A DNA stretch of 64,000 bases from Ophiobolus disseminans (Eukaryota; Ascomycota; Dothideomycetes; Pleosporales; Phaeosphaeriaceae), in NCBI GenBank assembly GCA_010093685.1, contig MU006245.1, positions 186,001 through 250,000 of the forward strand, written 5' to 3'. Every line of letters begins with the position of its first letter. The first letter of the stretch is position 1. The notes beneath the pieces are model-generated. The model was not told the origin of the DNA and did no database searches. It saw only the letters and a program-made list of their open reading frames with translations. Below are positions 12,459 to 23,412 of the stretch, piece by piece. The position numbers and the translations under genes were made by a program.

Positions 12459-12949
12459 ATTCTGACACTGGAGTGTTGTGATGCTCGTTGGAAAGAACGA
12501 GGCAAACAAGATGATCTTCACACTCTTACCAATCAATCTATTTCGAAAGTATCCTCTTCATTGCACCTTTTTCTTGATTAGTACAAGCTTTTGTCGAGGC
12601 TTATTCAGGGGGTGTCATTGGATAGCGGTCCGAACCGTATGCAGCCCCACTACTACTTTAGGTCACCGCGAGCGCAACATAAAAAGATCTGGCTAACTCC
12701 GACCCATGCGCAGTATATACCTTTCAGACGATTGCGATCGAAGTCTCTGGCCGGACGGACATAGCGATAACGCCGAACGCTAGTACAAACCACCGGGTTC
12801 ACATACTCCACATTAACTACGTAAGGAAGCACTGGTGGGACCGATGCCGTCAATAAAACTGAGCGAATTCCCAACTCTTCTTGCACCTCATCTAAAACCA
12901 ACCGATACCTCCGAAATATCATTTGACCAGACAAGCAACCAGCAACATC

Positions 12950-14061
12950 ATGTCCAACAAAGCCGCATGGATCACGAAGCCTAAGGGCAACCCACTTGAG
13001 GTCAAGGAGGCACCGATGCCCAAGGCTGGCAAGGGCGAAGTTGTGATCAAAAATCACGCAATAGCTGTGAACCCCGTTGACTGTGCGTTACTTACAATAT
13101 TGCAACCGTGTACACGGCTGACATGTAGCAGGGAAGGTCCAGGATTATGGTATATGACGCAACAGCTATCTCCGTAGCACACACCAGGCTAATCAACGCA
13201 GGAATCATTCTGCAAAAGTACCCCAACGTCCTCGGTACTGACGTTGCGGGCGAAGTGTATGAAGTAGGCGAGGACGTCACACATCTGAAGAAAGGTGACC
13301 GCGTCCTCGGCCACGCCTTTTCTCTCATCACAAACGACCCTTCATACGGCGGCTTCCAGCTCTACACCGCATGCAATGCTCTTGTGGTCTCCAAGATCCC
13401 GGCTAGCCTCGACTTTAACTCCGCCGCTGTGCTTCCTCTCGCGATTTCCACTGCTGCGGCCTGCTTGTTCAAAAAAGAAGCGCTTGCCTTGCCCCTACCG
13501 AAGACTGGAACAAAGCCGAACTCCTCGGGGAAGTCGGTGTTGATCTGGGGCGGCTCAAGCAGCATGGGTGCGGCGGCAATCCAGTTGGCTGTGGGCGCGG
13601 GCCTCAAAGTGGTCACTGTAGCAAGCAAGCACAACACTGACAAAGTAAAAAATCTGGGCGCATCGGCCGTGATCGACTACAAATCATCCAGCGCCGTGGA
13701 CGACATCGTTGCCGCGCTTGACGGCACAGACTTTGCCGGCGTCTGTGACTGTATCGGCGCTGCTGAAGCTTGGGCGCCAGTCTACAAGAAGATAGGTGGT
13801 CGGTATGGATCCGTACTCCCAGGAGACCAAGTGCCAGGGGGAATCGAAGGAGCGGCCGTGTTTGCTCCCAGCGTTGCGTTCGATGATCGGTTCATTGGCG
13901 AAACCGTGTGGGCGAAGTGGGTCCCTGAGTCATTGGAGAACGGAGCTTTGAGAGCTTTGCCGGGCCCAATTGTTATTGAGGGCGGACTCGATGCTGTACA
14001 GAAGGGGTGCGATGAGCAGAAGAAAGGTGTCAGTTTCGCGAAGATTGTTGTGGCGCTATAA
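12950..14061 (+). CDS. medium-chain dehydrogenase/reductase (zinc-binding alcohol dehydrogenase-like, enoyl or quinone reductase type)
   Basis: Three exons, 12950-13082, 13132-13149 and 13202-14061, give 336 residues. Exon 2 is a microexon of 18 bp, needed to rebuild NPVDWKVQDYGIILQKYP. The GroES-like half has VLGTDVAGEVYEVGEDV and KKGDRVLGHAF. The nucleotide-binding half has VLIWGGSSSMGAAAIQLA, with NADP(H) binding inferred. No structural-zinc cysteine cluster is seen, so it is closer to quinone oxidoreductases and the trans-acting enoyl reductases of polyketide pathways than to classical zinc alcohol dehydrogenases. No polyketide synthase is present in this window, so a link to secondary metabolism rests only on the neighbouring P450. 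Confidence 0.9.
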
Positions 14062-15122
14062 ACCAATATAGAGGGCAGCATCACGCCATATTACTAGCAC
14101 ATGCAAGTTTATAAGACAACCCTTCTTGATATGGCGACCTGATTGTGGTTTTGAGCGGCGGATCTCAGATCAAGGTAGCGATTAGTCATGCATACGGCGC
14201 TAATCGGCCCGACCCACACTATAAAACTTCAGTAGCTCTGCCCTTCTCCCTTGCTTTACTCCCACAACAACAATGTAGCAACGATCTTTTGTTCGAAGCA
14301 TCGCGTATACCAGTAACTGTAAGTCCCAGTCCTCTCACTCTTCCTCGCACCTTTATGATGAAACATGTCCACAATTCGCAGTTTTCGCTAGCCATCGCTT
14401 GAACCTGATGGACAATGAGCCACGAATACCTTCCTTGGATGTCTGATTTACCCTTTTTACACGCTCTTGTTGCTTGATACAAGTTGCAAGCTCATGCTGA
14501 CTATGTCCGCAGGTTGTCTAGACTGGACACATTTCTTTGATGAGGGAGATGCCAATCCATCGTTTATCGTTTGCATTATGATACGAAGCTGCACGGAGTC
14601 ATGAATAATATAGACATAGGAAGGGCTACTTTAAGAGCATGGCATCGCACCAGGATTTAATTTCAAGCCTATTACTTCGTGTTCTTGCCTAGTCCCATGC
14701 CATGAAAGCATTCCTTCGCTGTACTCGTCGGACGTTTTGTTTCCGTCCATTCATCTTTTCTCTGTGCAGCTCAGCTAGCCCTCACACACGTTCAAAAGAT
14801 ACCATAAACAATGACCTTTCGGTGACACATGTCTCACCTTATCCTTCTCTCCGTCTTCGAGTGTAATGTTCCAGATGGCCAAGCATTCCAACATCGTGCT
14901 GATCTTCGCAGCAATAGTGGCCAGGTCACTAATGAATCCCGCCAACACGGTCCACTCGCCGTCCCAGCTAGCTGGGAAGCTCATCTCAACGGACTGGTAT
15001 GGTTACGATCGAGAAACGAATGCGTCTAGAGCACAGTCTTTGAAACCAATCGAGAAGAAAAGCGAGACATAATCGTAAGTAACACCGGGGCCAATGGTTG
15101 TAGGGAAAAACGTGAGTTTTCG
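14062..15122. other. intergenic, no firm gene
   Basis: No conserved gene. A 65-codon frame from the ATG at 14875 to 15072 begins with a hydrophobic stretch (HSNIVLIFAAIVA) like a signal peptide, but it has no other support and is not called. Confidence 0.5.
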
Positions 15123-15635
15123 TCAGCGACTCAACATTTGGATTCCCGCTTGTTCCACAAAATGAAGCATCGGCTCTGGCATCCCAGCAAATTCGGAAGA
15201 GGTCGCAACTTCCGGCTCAGTAATCCAGTCGCAAAAGCGTGTGTGTTCCTTTCCTCTGAGGACCTCAAGCCATCGCATAATATGTGTGAAGAGCTTGTCG
15301 GTTGTCGGCTTCAAGGGCTCAACGTCTCGGTCCATGGTGATCCTCGGTGTCAACTCACGGATCTCCTGAACCTTGCGTGCCACCTCTTTTCGTGCTTCGT
15401 TCTGGACAGCTCGAGAAACTCCCAGAATCTGCGAAGAGACATGGTGTCGGAGGAGAGTGATGCTAGTAGTCTTTTCTGTTTGCGCATCGCCGTCACTTCT
15501 GATCTGGATTTCGAAGGGCGTTCTCTGTATGGGGAGGAATTCGTAGATCATCAGTCGCAGTTCTGCGGGAAGATCCATGAAGCGGAAATGGTGGTCTTGG
15601 TGAACTGTCATCATAGGCGGTGAAGCGGATGACAT
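15123..15635 (-). CDS. F-box-like/2EXR-type hypothetical protein
   Basis: A single exon of 170 residues from the ATG at 15635. The N-terminal motif FRFMDLPAELRLMIYEFLP is the short F-box-like helix common in large lineage-specific families of Pleosporales and other ascomycetes. The rest has conserved-looking helices (QILGVSRAVQNEARKEV) but no known catalytic motif. The frame stays open upstream to 15818 from a non-ATG codon, but MSSASPPMM is the natural start. Function is unknown; members of this type may be substrate receptors of SCF ubiquitin ligases, which is inference. Confidence 0.7.
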   Translation of the reverse strand: MSSASPPMMTVHQDHHFRFMDLPAELRLMIYEFLPIQRTPFEIQIRSDGDAQTEKTTSITLLRHHVSSQILGVSRAVQNEARKEVARKVQEIRELTPRITMDRDVEPLKPTTDKLFTHIMRWLEVLRGKEHTRFCDWITEPEVATSSEFAGMPEPMLHFVEQAGIQMLSR

Positions 15636-16175
15636 GGTTAGGTGTTGTCGTAGAGGTCTGCCTATGTCTGTGGTCTTGAAACTCGGAGGTTGTTGAATTT
15701 GAGTGTACTTAAGGTTGTACTGGTGTCGATGTAGGAATCTTGTGGAAAGGGCACTTATCCTCGAGGCTGAAAGCACGGATAAATGAACGCGGCCATGCAA
15801 ACGGATTCGTAAACGCATGCCGGTGAAGGTAAGTTCTCCCCAAACGCTGCTTCTAACTCAGGTGAGAGCATCCCCGTCACTCTTTCTGAGCACAATGTCA
15901 TCACGCGGCAGCAGCATAATGACATGTGCTCAAATCGGCTACATTGGGTAAGAGCATATGGCGTATCATGCCATCCCATGTTCCTCCATTTTCGGGGTTC
16001 GGGGTTACAACCACCTTACAACCTTTGAATATCTCGAAGCCGTCCAAATTGCTGAACCTACGCCCTAGCATTCTTCGAAATCACATTCTTCAGATTGGAT
16101 TCTCCCTAGAACAACAGTCCAGCCATTGCTCGAAGTACTGCACTACAACAAAAGCCATTCACACCCAAATCAAAC
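15636..16175. other. divergent intergenic region
   Basis: It lies between the F-box-like gene (minus) and the But2 gene (plus) and should hold both promoters. No other structure is seen. Confidence 0.5.
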
Positions 16176-16805
16176 ATGCTCACCACAGTCCTTCCCATCC
16201 TCGCTGCGTTCTTCCTCCGAAGCGGCCTCACATCCCCCTACCCATTCACAAACACAACAACATCCATCAAACGCACCAACACAAACACAAACTCATCGCT
16301 ACCCACCAACGTCACAATCCCTCAGTACCGCTGCCAAACAGCCTACCCATCCGACCTGACAATAGTCAACCAACGCTACCCAAACCACAACACCTCGCAC
16401 CTCCACTCCGCAAACAGCTTCTTTATGCTGCGCCGCGAACTCCGCTCCGCCGGGGAAATCGCCACACGCGTCCAATTCGACAGCCTCCCCCCCAACGCCA
16501 CACACACCACCTGCCGCCTCGAATTCGTGCTCCCGCACGAAGCATCCCAACGCATCGCAGGCTCCAACCCAACATTCAATATCTACCAAGTCGAACGCGC
16601 AGCCGGCGCGATCGCAACGTGGAACACATACCAGGCCAGCGCTGGCGCGGCGCTGTTTGGCAGGGTGAATGGCGAGCCTGAAGCGCTGGAGCGAACGAGG
16701 GAGGTGGGTGGTGTGGCGGCGATAAATGAGACGAGGTGCAATGAGACGTTGACGTTTGAGATGGGGATGGCGTTTGATGGCCTGGGCGGGGTGCCGAATT
16801 ATTAG
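16176..16805 (+). CDS. secreted But2-family cell-surface protein, probably truncated by a TAG
   Basis: The frame encodes 209 residues with a signal peptide (about 1-19), a Thr/Asn-rich spacer with N-glycosylation sites, and a But2-like domain: QTAYPSDLTIVNQRYP, VQFDSLPP, CRLEFVLP and FNIYQVE. This family is common in secreted ascomycete proteins. The TAG at 16803-16805 stands where a Trp would fit, and the frame continues open for 21 more codons (AFSQVSVPAWPEQGFRVVWG then Cys) to a TGA at 16869-16871. That tail looks like the normal end of the domain. TGG to TAG is a G to A change, equivalent to CpA to TpA on the other strand. The product may lack its last beta strand. Confidence 0.78.
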   Translation: MLTTVLPILAAFFLRSGLTSPYPFTNTTTSIKRTNTNTNSSLPTNVTIPQYRCQTAYPSDLTIVNQRYPNHNTSHLHSANSFFMLRRELRSAGEIATRVQFDSLPPNATHTTCRLEFVLPHEASQRIAGSNPTFNIYQVERAAGAIATWNTYQASAGAALFGRVNGEPEALERTREVGGVAAINETRCNETLTFEMGMAFDGLGGVPNY

Positions 16806-16871
16806 GCGTTTTCGCAGGTTTCGGTGCCGGCGTGGCCGGAGCAGGGGTTTAGGGTTGTGTGGGGGTGTTGA

Positions 16872-17312
16872 TATGGGGAAAGGGGGGAGAGGGTGGTGGG
16901 ATGGTGTAGGTGTTGGGTAGCTGGGTGATTTGTATGTCTGGGAGTGATGGTTAGTTGTTCCTTTGATATTCACTGGTTTACTTGCTTCATGTCCTTCTAG
17001 CGCCAAAGCCATGAAATACCGTGAGAAAAGGGTGAGAGTAAGCGTGCCCTCAGCTCCAACATCTCGGCTCTACGACCACAAGCACACCAAAGAACCGCAT
17101 CAATAAGCCTTGACTCTAGATACTGATCAGTACATCAAAGTGACTAATCACTTCGAGTAATAACGTTGTTTCTTTAAAACGAGAAAACGGGGTATTACAT
17201 TGTCCACACACTCGCCGCACCACAATACCACCAAACGTATAGTGCCAAACACTCTATCCCGCCATCACCCATAATCTTACAAACTCTCCCAAAACCATAC
17301 CCGTCAATCACA
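16872..17312. other. intergenic, convergent 3' flanks
   Basis: It contains the 3' regions of the But2 gene and PFS2. No gene seen. Confidence 0.55.
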
Positions 17313-19402
17313 CTACCTCGCCTTCCGATACCGCCCCTGCCTCATCTCCTCCAACAACGCCTCGTTCTGATCCGGCAGCGGCGCCCTACGCCTTGCGCTC
17401 GCAGCATCATTTCCATTCTGCGCCGCAGCACCTCCCACCGGCCCTCCATTCAAGAAGCCAGGCGGCGGCGCACCGGGCAACGGGAAACCAGGGAAGCCAT
17501 GTGGAGGCATGGGAGGCATGCCGTGCGGCATGGGCGGCATACCGTGTGCGAGATTCGGCGGCATGCCCGGGGGCGGAAACCCAGGAAACCCAGGAGGCGG
17601 GAAGGGGGGCGGTGCGTTTGGATTGCCGTTTGGAAGTGGCGGGCCGCCGTGGTGGGGAATGGGTGGGGGAGGGAGAGCGCCAGATTGTATGAGTTGTGCG
17701 ATGCGAGCTGGGTCGATGCCTTGGAAGGGAGGGAGGCCGGATGCATTTGGTAATGGGGGGAAGCCGCCTGGGAGAGGAGGCATGGGTGGTTGTGGTGCGC
17801 CGCTGAGGCCGGGGAGGTCTGGTAGGGCGTTGAGACCTGGGAGTGAGAGCCCAGGGGGTAGGCCTGGGACGCCGGGGTTCTTGGAAGGCATTTTTTGGTC
17901 GACGAGACCTTCTGCTTCGTCTTCGGCCTCGAGTTCGTCTTCCTCGGCTCTTCGACGCCTGTTTTGTCGACCGTCGAATGTTCCTCGAGCTTCTGCTTGC
18001 TCTTGTCCGATGTGGTAGCGGTCTTCGACGTAGCTTGTGTCGCCTGGTCGTGGGCGAGTCCAGAAGCGTGTGACTCGGTCGTTGGAGCCGGACGCGAGGA
18101 TGTGGCCGAGCGGATGCCAGTCGAGTGACCAAACAGTGTAGTCGTGTGCTTCTTTAATCTTGTGGGCGGGGTAGATAGTCTGAGCGGGCGCGTTCTGCGG
18201 GTCGGCTGCGTCGTATGGGGATATTGAGGGTGGCACATCGTCAGGGGCGTTCTGTTCGTCAAGGAGGTAGTGCATCATGCAACCATCTTGGCTGCCGGTA
18301 GAGAGCAGGTTCTTGTGCATGGGGTGCCACACCATGGTGATGATGTCCTTGTCGTGTCCCTTGAGCAGGAGAACATCGCGCATCATTCGAATGTCAAAGA
18401 TTCGTGCGGTGTGATCACGGGCGCACGTTGCTAGCAGGTTTCCTTGGACAGGCTCGAACATGGTTTTTGATATTGGGTTTTTATGTCCATGAAGTGTTGT
18501 GAGACACCGGCCTGTCCGCGGATCCCAAAATTTGACTTGGTGATCCTTGGACCCCGACACCAGCAGGCCTTTGTGGGGGTGCCAGTCCACCGACTTGACC
18601 TCCCAGCCGTGTCCCGTCAACGTCGACTCCTCCGTGCTGGACGCAAAGTCCCAGATCTTCAGCGTCGTGTCGTCGGCGCACGTGACGAACTTGGAGTCTG
18701 TCGGGGCTATTGCCAGCCCGCGCACAGCTTCAGGATGCGCCTGGATCTCCTTGACGTTGTTGAAGTTGGTCTGCCAGTACTTGACCACGCCCGTCTGGTC
18801 CGCCGACAGCAGCCAGTCGTCGGTGTGTGTGTACTCGACGCAGCGGATGGCAGCCTCATGGGCCTGCATAATGGTCTCGAAGTTGAAGCCCATGCCGTTC
18901 CACAGCGTGAACTCGCCGCTGGTCGAGCCAGTGAGCAGGCGCCGGCCTTCCGGGGTCCATTTGACCACGTTGATGGGGTGTTTGACCTTGTTGAGTGATG
19001 AATGCACGGCTTTGGCGGGTATCGACTCGGCAGCGCTGGCGACTCGGGCGGCAGGCGGCGTCATGTCCACGACGTAGCTTGCGCTCGGCCGCTCGACCTC
19101 GGGCATGGGGACATTCTTGTACCGCGGTCGCCGGTTGCGCATCCATTGCACCGTAGTTGAGCCATAGTCGGTCACCGCGCCTGTAGTCACCAGTCAGCGT
19201 CAATGCATCGAGTTTGAACGTCACCCACGGAAGCAGAAAAAGTTTAAGCTGAATTCCGCGCGGTGCCAAAGGGTCCACAGCGAATAACGGTCTCGGCGAT
19301 CCCGAGGCAAATTCATATTGTAACAATGAGCCTATACATACGTTTGGGACGGGGTGGTCGCGGGCCGTCGTCGAACTGGCGCGGGTGGTATTCGCGGTCC
19401 AT
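17313..19402 (-). CDS. PFS2: polyadenylation factor subunit Pfs2 (WDR33 homolog)
   Basis: Exon 1 (19342-19402) encodes MDREYHPRQFDDGPRPPRPK; after a 161-bp intron, exon 2 (17313-19180) gives 642 residues in total. A basic WMRNRRPRYKNVP segment precedes a seven-bladed WD40 propeller (about residues 80-370) with repeats such as LLTGSTSGEFTLWNG, FVTCADDTTLKIWDF and LLVSGSKDHQVKFWDPR. The tail (from about residue 430) is low-complexity Pro/Gly/Met-rich, as in WDR33. In the cleavage and polyadenylation complex this protein helps bind the AAUAAA-type signal and scaffolds the poly(A) polymerase module in the nucleus. It is divergent from DGAT1 with a 520-bp shared promoter region. Confidence 0.95.
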
Positions 19403-19922
19403 GGTGGAATACACCTCCCTTGCGCACTGTCTATCGTATGAGCATGGAAGGCGCGAGGCGCGAATCTATTCGGTTGCTGCGCGCCGAGGGTTGGTGTTGT
19501 CGGCGTGGGTGAAGCACGTTGGTCGAGCGCGACAAAGACCGCGAACCCGCGATGATGGTTGTCTTGGCGCCCCAGCAACAGCCACCACAAGCCACACCCC
19601 ATCCAACGGCTCGCACGCGCCGGACGACCCAATGGCTGCATAACCCCCCGCTGAGGGGCCGTTCAACAGAAACAACATTCCGCCACATCTTCGTGCCCGG
19701 TTGCAGACCGTCAGTCGCCATGGAACGCTTACGGTCATTGCTGTTCCGCCCAGAGCTGGTGGTCAAGTAGCTGTTTTCGTCCCCCAATCGCCGCTTCCGT
19801 GCGTCATTCCACTCCTTCGCCTCACCCCAGCACCGCGCAGGCACTTTTTAAGTTGAGGAAAGCGCTCTCCAAGTCGAGGCAGGCACTCAACCACTCCCGC
19901 GTCTCTTCACACGACTGCAGCC
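19403..19922. other. bidirectional promoter region between PFS2 and DGAT1
   Basis: 520 bp between two divergent start codons. Open frames on both strands here show no family resemblance and are likely chance. Confidence 0.5.
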
Positions 19923-21510
19923 ATGGCCACGTCAACGACACTGGCCACTTCCTCCATCGCCACTGCCATTGATATGCCCCCGAAGTCGTCGCTCCACCGC
20001 AGGAAGCCCAGCGAGCACAAGGCCCATAGCTCCACCCGGCGGACCAAAGACACAAAGTACCGCCATGTCTTCGCAACACACTCGCTCCCTCGGACGTCAT
20101 GCCTCAGCCAGGACTCGGACACTTTGCCCAGCTTCATCGGTTTCCGGAACCTTATGATCCTGGTTCTCAGTACGCATTCCTCGCTACCACGCCTTTGGAC
20201 ACCGCTAACGCGCCGCAGTTGTGTCTAATCTGCGATTGATGATTGTGAACCTGCAGAAGTACGGCGTCTTGATATGTATCAGCTGCCACGACTACTCGCG
20301 GTCAGACGTCGTTACCGGCCTGCTCCTCTACCTGCTCGTTCCCGCCCACCTCTTCGTTACCTACCTCATCGAGCTCGCCGCAGCATGGCAAGCGAAGCGA
20401 GCCTATGCGCGGATCTCCAAGGAGGACGACAATGACACGCCTGCCAAATACGCTGCTGCACTGCGGAGCTTTAACTACACCTGGTACATTGTCGCGGCCT
20501 TCCATAGCATCAACGCTACCATGAACCTCTACATTGCAACAAAGTACGTCTACTACGACATCTACCACCCGGGGATTGGTACCATGTGCGAGCTCCACGC
20601 CGTCATCGTCTTCCTCAAGTGTGCGTCCTACGCTTTGACGAACCGTGACCTCCGCCATGCGTACCTGCATCCGAAGCAAGCCGACCCGCTCCCTGAGTTA
20701 TACAAGACCTGTTCCTATCCACAGAACATCAACATGAAGAATCTGTGTTATTTTTGGTGGGCACCAACGCTCGTGTACCAGCCAGTCTATCCTCGGACGG
20801 ACAATATCCGGTGGTCATTCGTCTTCAAACGTCTTGCTGAAGTGGCAGGTCTCAGCATCGTCGTGTGGATTGCATCCGCCCAGTACGCTGCACCGCTCCT
20901 CCAGAACTCGCTCGACAAGATCCTCACGTTGAACTTCACCTCTATCGCCGAGCGCGTCATGAAGTTGTCTACAATCTCAGTCTTTTGCTGGCTCTGCGGC
21001 TTCTTCGCCCTCTTTCAATCCGCACTGAACGCCCTGGCTGAGGTAATGCGCTTCGGAGATCGCGAGTTCTACGGCGACTGGTGGAATGTGCACAGTATCC
21101 GCACATACTGGACGACCTGGAACAAGCCCGTTACAAACTTCATGCGAAGACACATCTACAGCCCGCTTGTCGGCCGTGGAGTCCCGCCTGCCGTCGCCCA
21201 GATCATCGTCTTCCTCTTCTCCGGCGTGCTACACGAGCTGCTCGTCGGCGTCCCAACACACAACATCATCGGCGTCGCTTTCATGGGCATGATGATCCAG
21301 ATCCCACTTATCGCGCTCACGGATGTGATTCAGAAGGTCAAGTGGATACAAGGTAAGGTTGCCGGTAATATGATTTTCTGGGTCAGCTTCTGTCTCGTTG
21401 GGCAGCCGCTCGCTGCGCTTCTGTACTTTTTCGCGTGGCAGGGTAAGTACGGGAGTACGAGTAAGCAGATTCAAGAGAGTCCTGCGATGCATATATTTCA
21501 TAGGCGGTAG
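19923..21510 (+). CDS. diacylglycerol O-acyltransferase 1 (DGAT1/MBOAT family)
   Basis: Exons 19923-20169 and 20219-21510 give 512 residues. A basic N-terminal cytosolic tail is followed by GFRNLMILVLIVSNLRLM and multiple membrane segments. DGAT1 signatures include NLCYFWWAPTLVYQPVYPR, the FYGDWWN motif and the active-site histidine in SGVLHELLVGVP. The NLCYF-APTL-YQP-YPR block separates it from the related sterol acyltransferases (ARE). It makes triacylglycerol from diacylglycerol and acyl-CoA in the ER, feeding lipid droplets. Confidence 0.92.
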
Positions 21511-21661
21511 GATGGTCGCATGTATCATGTCATTGTGCGTATATATGGGCTTGTGTTGTGGATATAGACGTTTAAATTTTAGAGTGTAATTACGAACAAA
21601 CATTTATACTCACACATCTAAATACTCTTGCCTCTAAGACTATATCAATTCAACACCTCCT

Positions 21662-23412
21662 TCAGTCTTCCTTCAACAACCCCTCATCCCCAACATCCTT
21701 AACACACTCCACTCTCGCCCTGCCCTCCCATCCACTCGTCCCCCCCGCAACCCCCAAGCCCCGCACATACAACTCATCAATAAACGCAGGCACAAACGTT
21801 CCCGGGCCCTTGACATCCTCCCTATGTGCAGCATACTCGGCCGCGATTTCGTAGTGCAGTAACCCAGCTACAGCAGCGAGTAACTTGTCCCCCTGATTCG
21901 CGGCTAGGTAGGCCGATAACGTGGTACCTAGCGTACATCCACTCCCCGTAATCATGCCTAGATATGCGTGCCCGTTGGATATCGCATACGTGCGTATACC
22001 ATCGCTGATGAGGTCCGTAGCGCCAGTCATGAGCACGACATTCCGCTCGCGCAGTGCAAGGCGGGAAACGATATACGCGCGCTGCTTTGTGCTGAACAGC
22101 GCCGTGCCAGAATCGACGCCCCGCTGTTGACTTGTGTCGTCTACGGCGAAGCCAGATGCGCGTGCTACGGCGAGGATTTCCCGCTCATTCCCCTTGATCA
22201 AATCAAAGTACCCAACGTCCATAACTTCACTCAACGCAGCGCGCCTTACGCTCGTCGCGCCTGCGCCCACGGGATCGAGCACAACGGGTCCGCCCGCGAG
22301 GTTGTATGTGGCGATGGCTTGTTTGTAATTCGCCAATCCGTCCGGCGTAACAGTGCCCATGTTTACGACCAGTGCGCCGCCGAAGGCAGCTAGGTCGCTG
22401 GCTTCGGCGGCGTAGTTTGCCATTATGGGGGACGCGCCCACTGCGAGGGCGACGTTTGCGGCGAAGTTTTGCACGACGAGGTTGGTCATGTTGTGCGAGA
22501 GGGGGGTTGTTGAGCGGACGGATTGTGTGGCTTTTTCGGCTTGGGCGAGGACGTGGGCGATTTCGTCCGAGTTGTTTTCCAACCAGAAATGTGGTGCTGT
22601 GGAGCGGGATTTGAATGGTGGTGAGGAGTGGAGGAGTTTAGATAGATGTGCTGATGCGGCTTTTGGGTCTGGAGCGCCGATTATAGCAGACACGATCGCG
22701 GCGCCATCTATTGCTTTGGGGGTTATGGATGGTGATGATGGGGCGTGGAGTTGGTGAATTATGCGCTGGAGGTTGGATGCGTTGACGCTGCCGATGCAGA
22801 CTGTTTTCACTTTCTTGGAGGCATCGTCTGCGGTGTCGAGGAAGTGGAGGATCTTGCGGATGCCGTTGATGCCGATGATGTCTTTTGTATTTTTCTTGGT
22901 GTTGGTTGCATACAGTGTGCCGATTCCTAGGTAGTCTGCTCCGCGCGAGACGGCTATCCGGGCTTCGAAGATGGAGGAGACGGTGGCACCGATGATGGCG
23001 TCCTGGCCGAGGATTCGACGGGCTTCGGAAACGTTCATGTCATCTTGACCGAGGTGGACGCCTTCACAGCCCACAGCCAGGGCGATGTCTACGCGGTCGT
23101 TGATGAGGAGGGGGATATTGTAGGCTTTGCATTTTTCGTGGAGCTTCTTTGCAGTGGAGATGAGAAGCCCAGTGTCTGATATTTTGTCGCGGTACTGGAC
23201 GATCGTAACTCCTGGTGGTTGTGTTAGTTTGAGTTTTGGTGAAGCATATGTGTAGGACAGCCCAGCGAAACAGGAACGAACGAGTAGCAAGAAAAGAGCC
23301 ACCAACCTCCAAGCAAAGCCTGCTCAACTACATCAACCAAGTCTCTCGAGCCCAGTATGGCTTCTGTTGAGTCAGTCACGAGATAGAGCGAGTAGTCGAT
23401 CGCGTCCTTCAT
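21662..23412 (-). CDS. THI6: bifunctional thiamine-phosphate synthase / hydroxyethylthiazole kinase (Thi6 type)
   Basis: Exon 1 (23307-23412) and exon 2 (21662-23211) give 551 residues. The N-terminal half (about 1-235) is a TIM-barrel TMP synthase: VTIVQYRDK, LLINDRVDIALAVGCEGVHL, GADYLGIGTLYATNTK. The C-terminal half (about 250-540) is a ThiM-type kinase: SHNMTNLVVQNFAANVALA, GGPVVLDPVGAGAT, KGNEREI and the anion-hole ITGSGCTLGT with the catalytic Cys. It phosphorylates hydroxyethylthiazole and joins it to HMP-PP to give thiamine monophosphate. The start at 23412 (MKDAIDYSLYLVTDST) matches the family; the open extension upstream is probably leader. I saw no convincing TPP riboswitch in the intron or leader. 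Confidence 0.95.

Noticed and set aside
14875..15072. 65-residue small secreted candidate
   Set aside because: Only a hydrophobic start supports it; no cysteine pairs or conserved motif.
19431..19844. Frames in the PFS2/DGAT1 promoter region
   Set aside because: Open on both strands because of base composition; no family signature and no sensible splice link.
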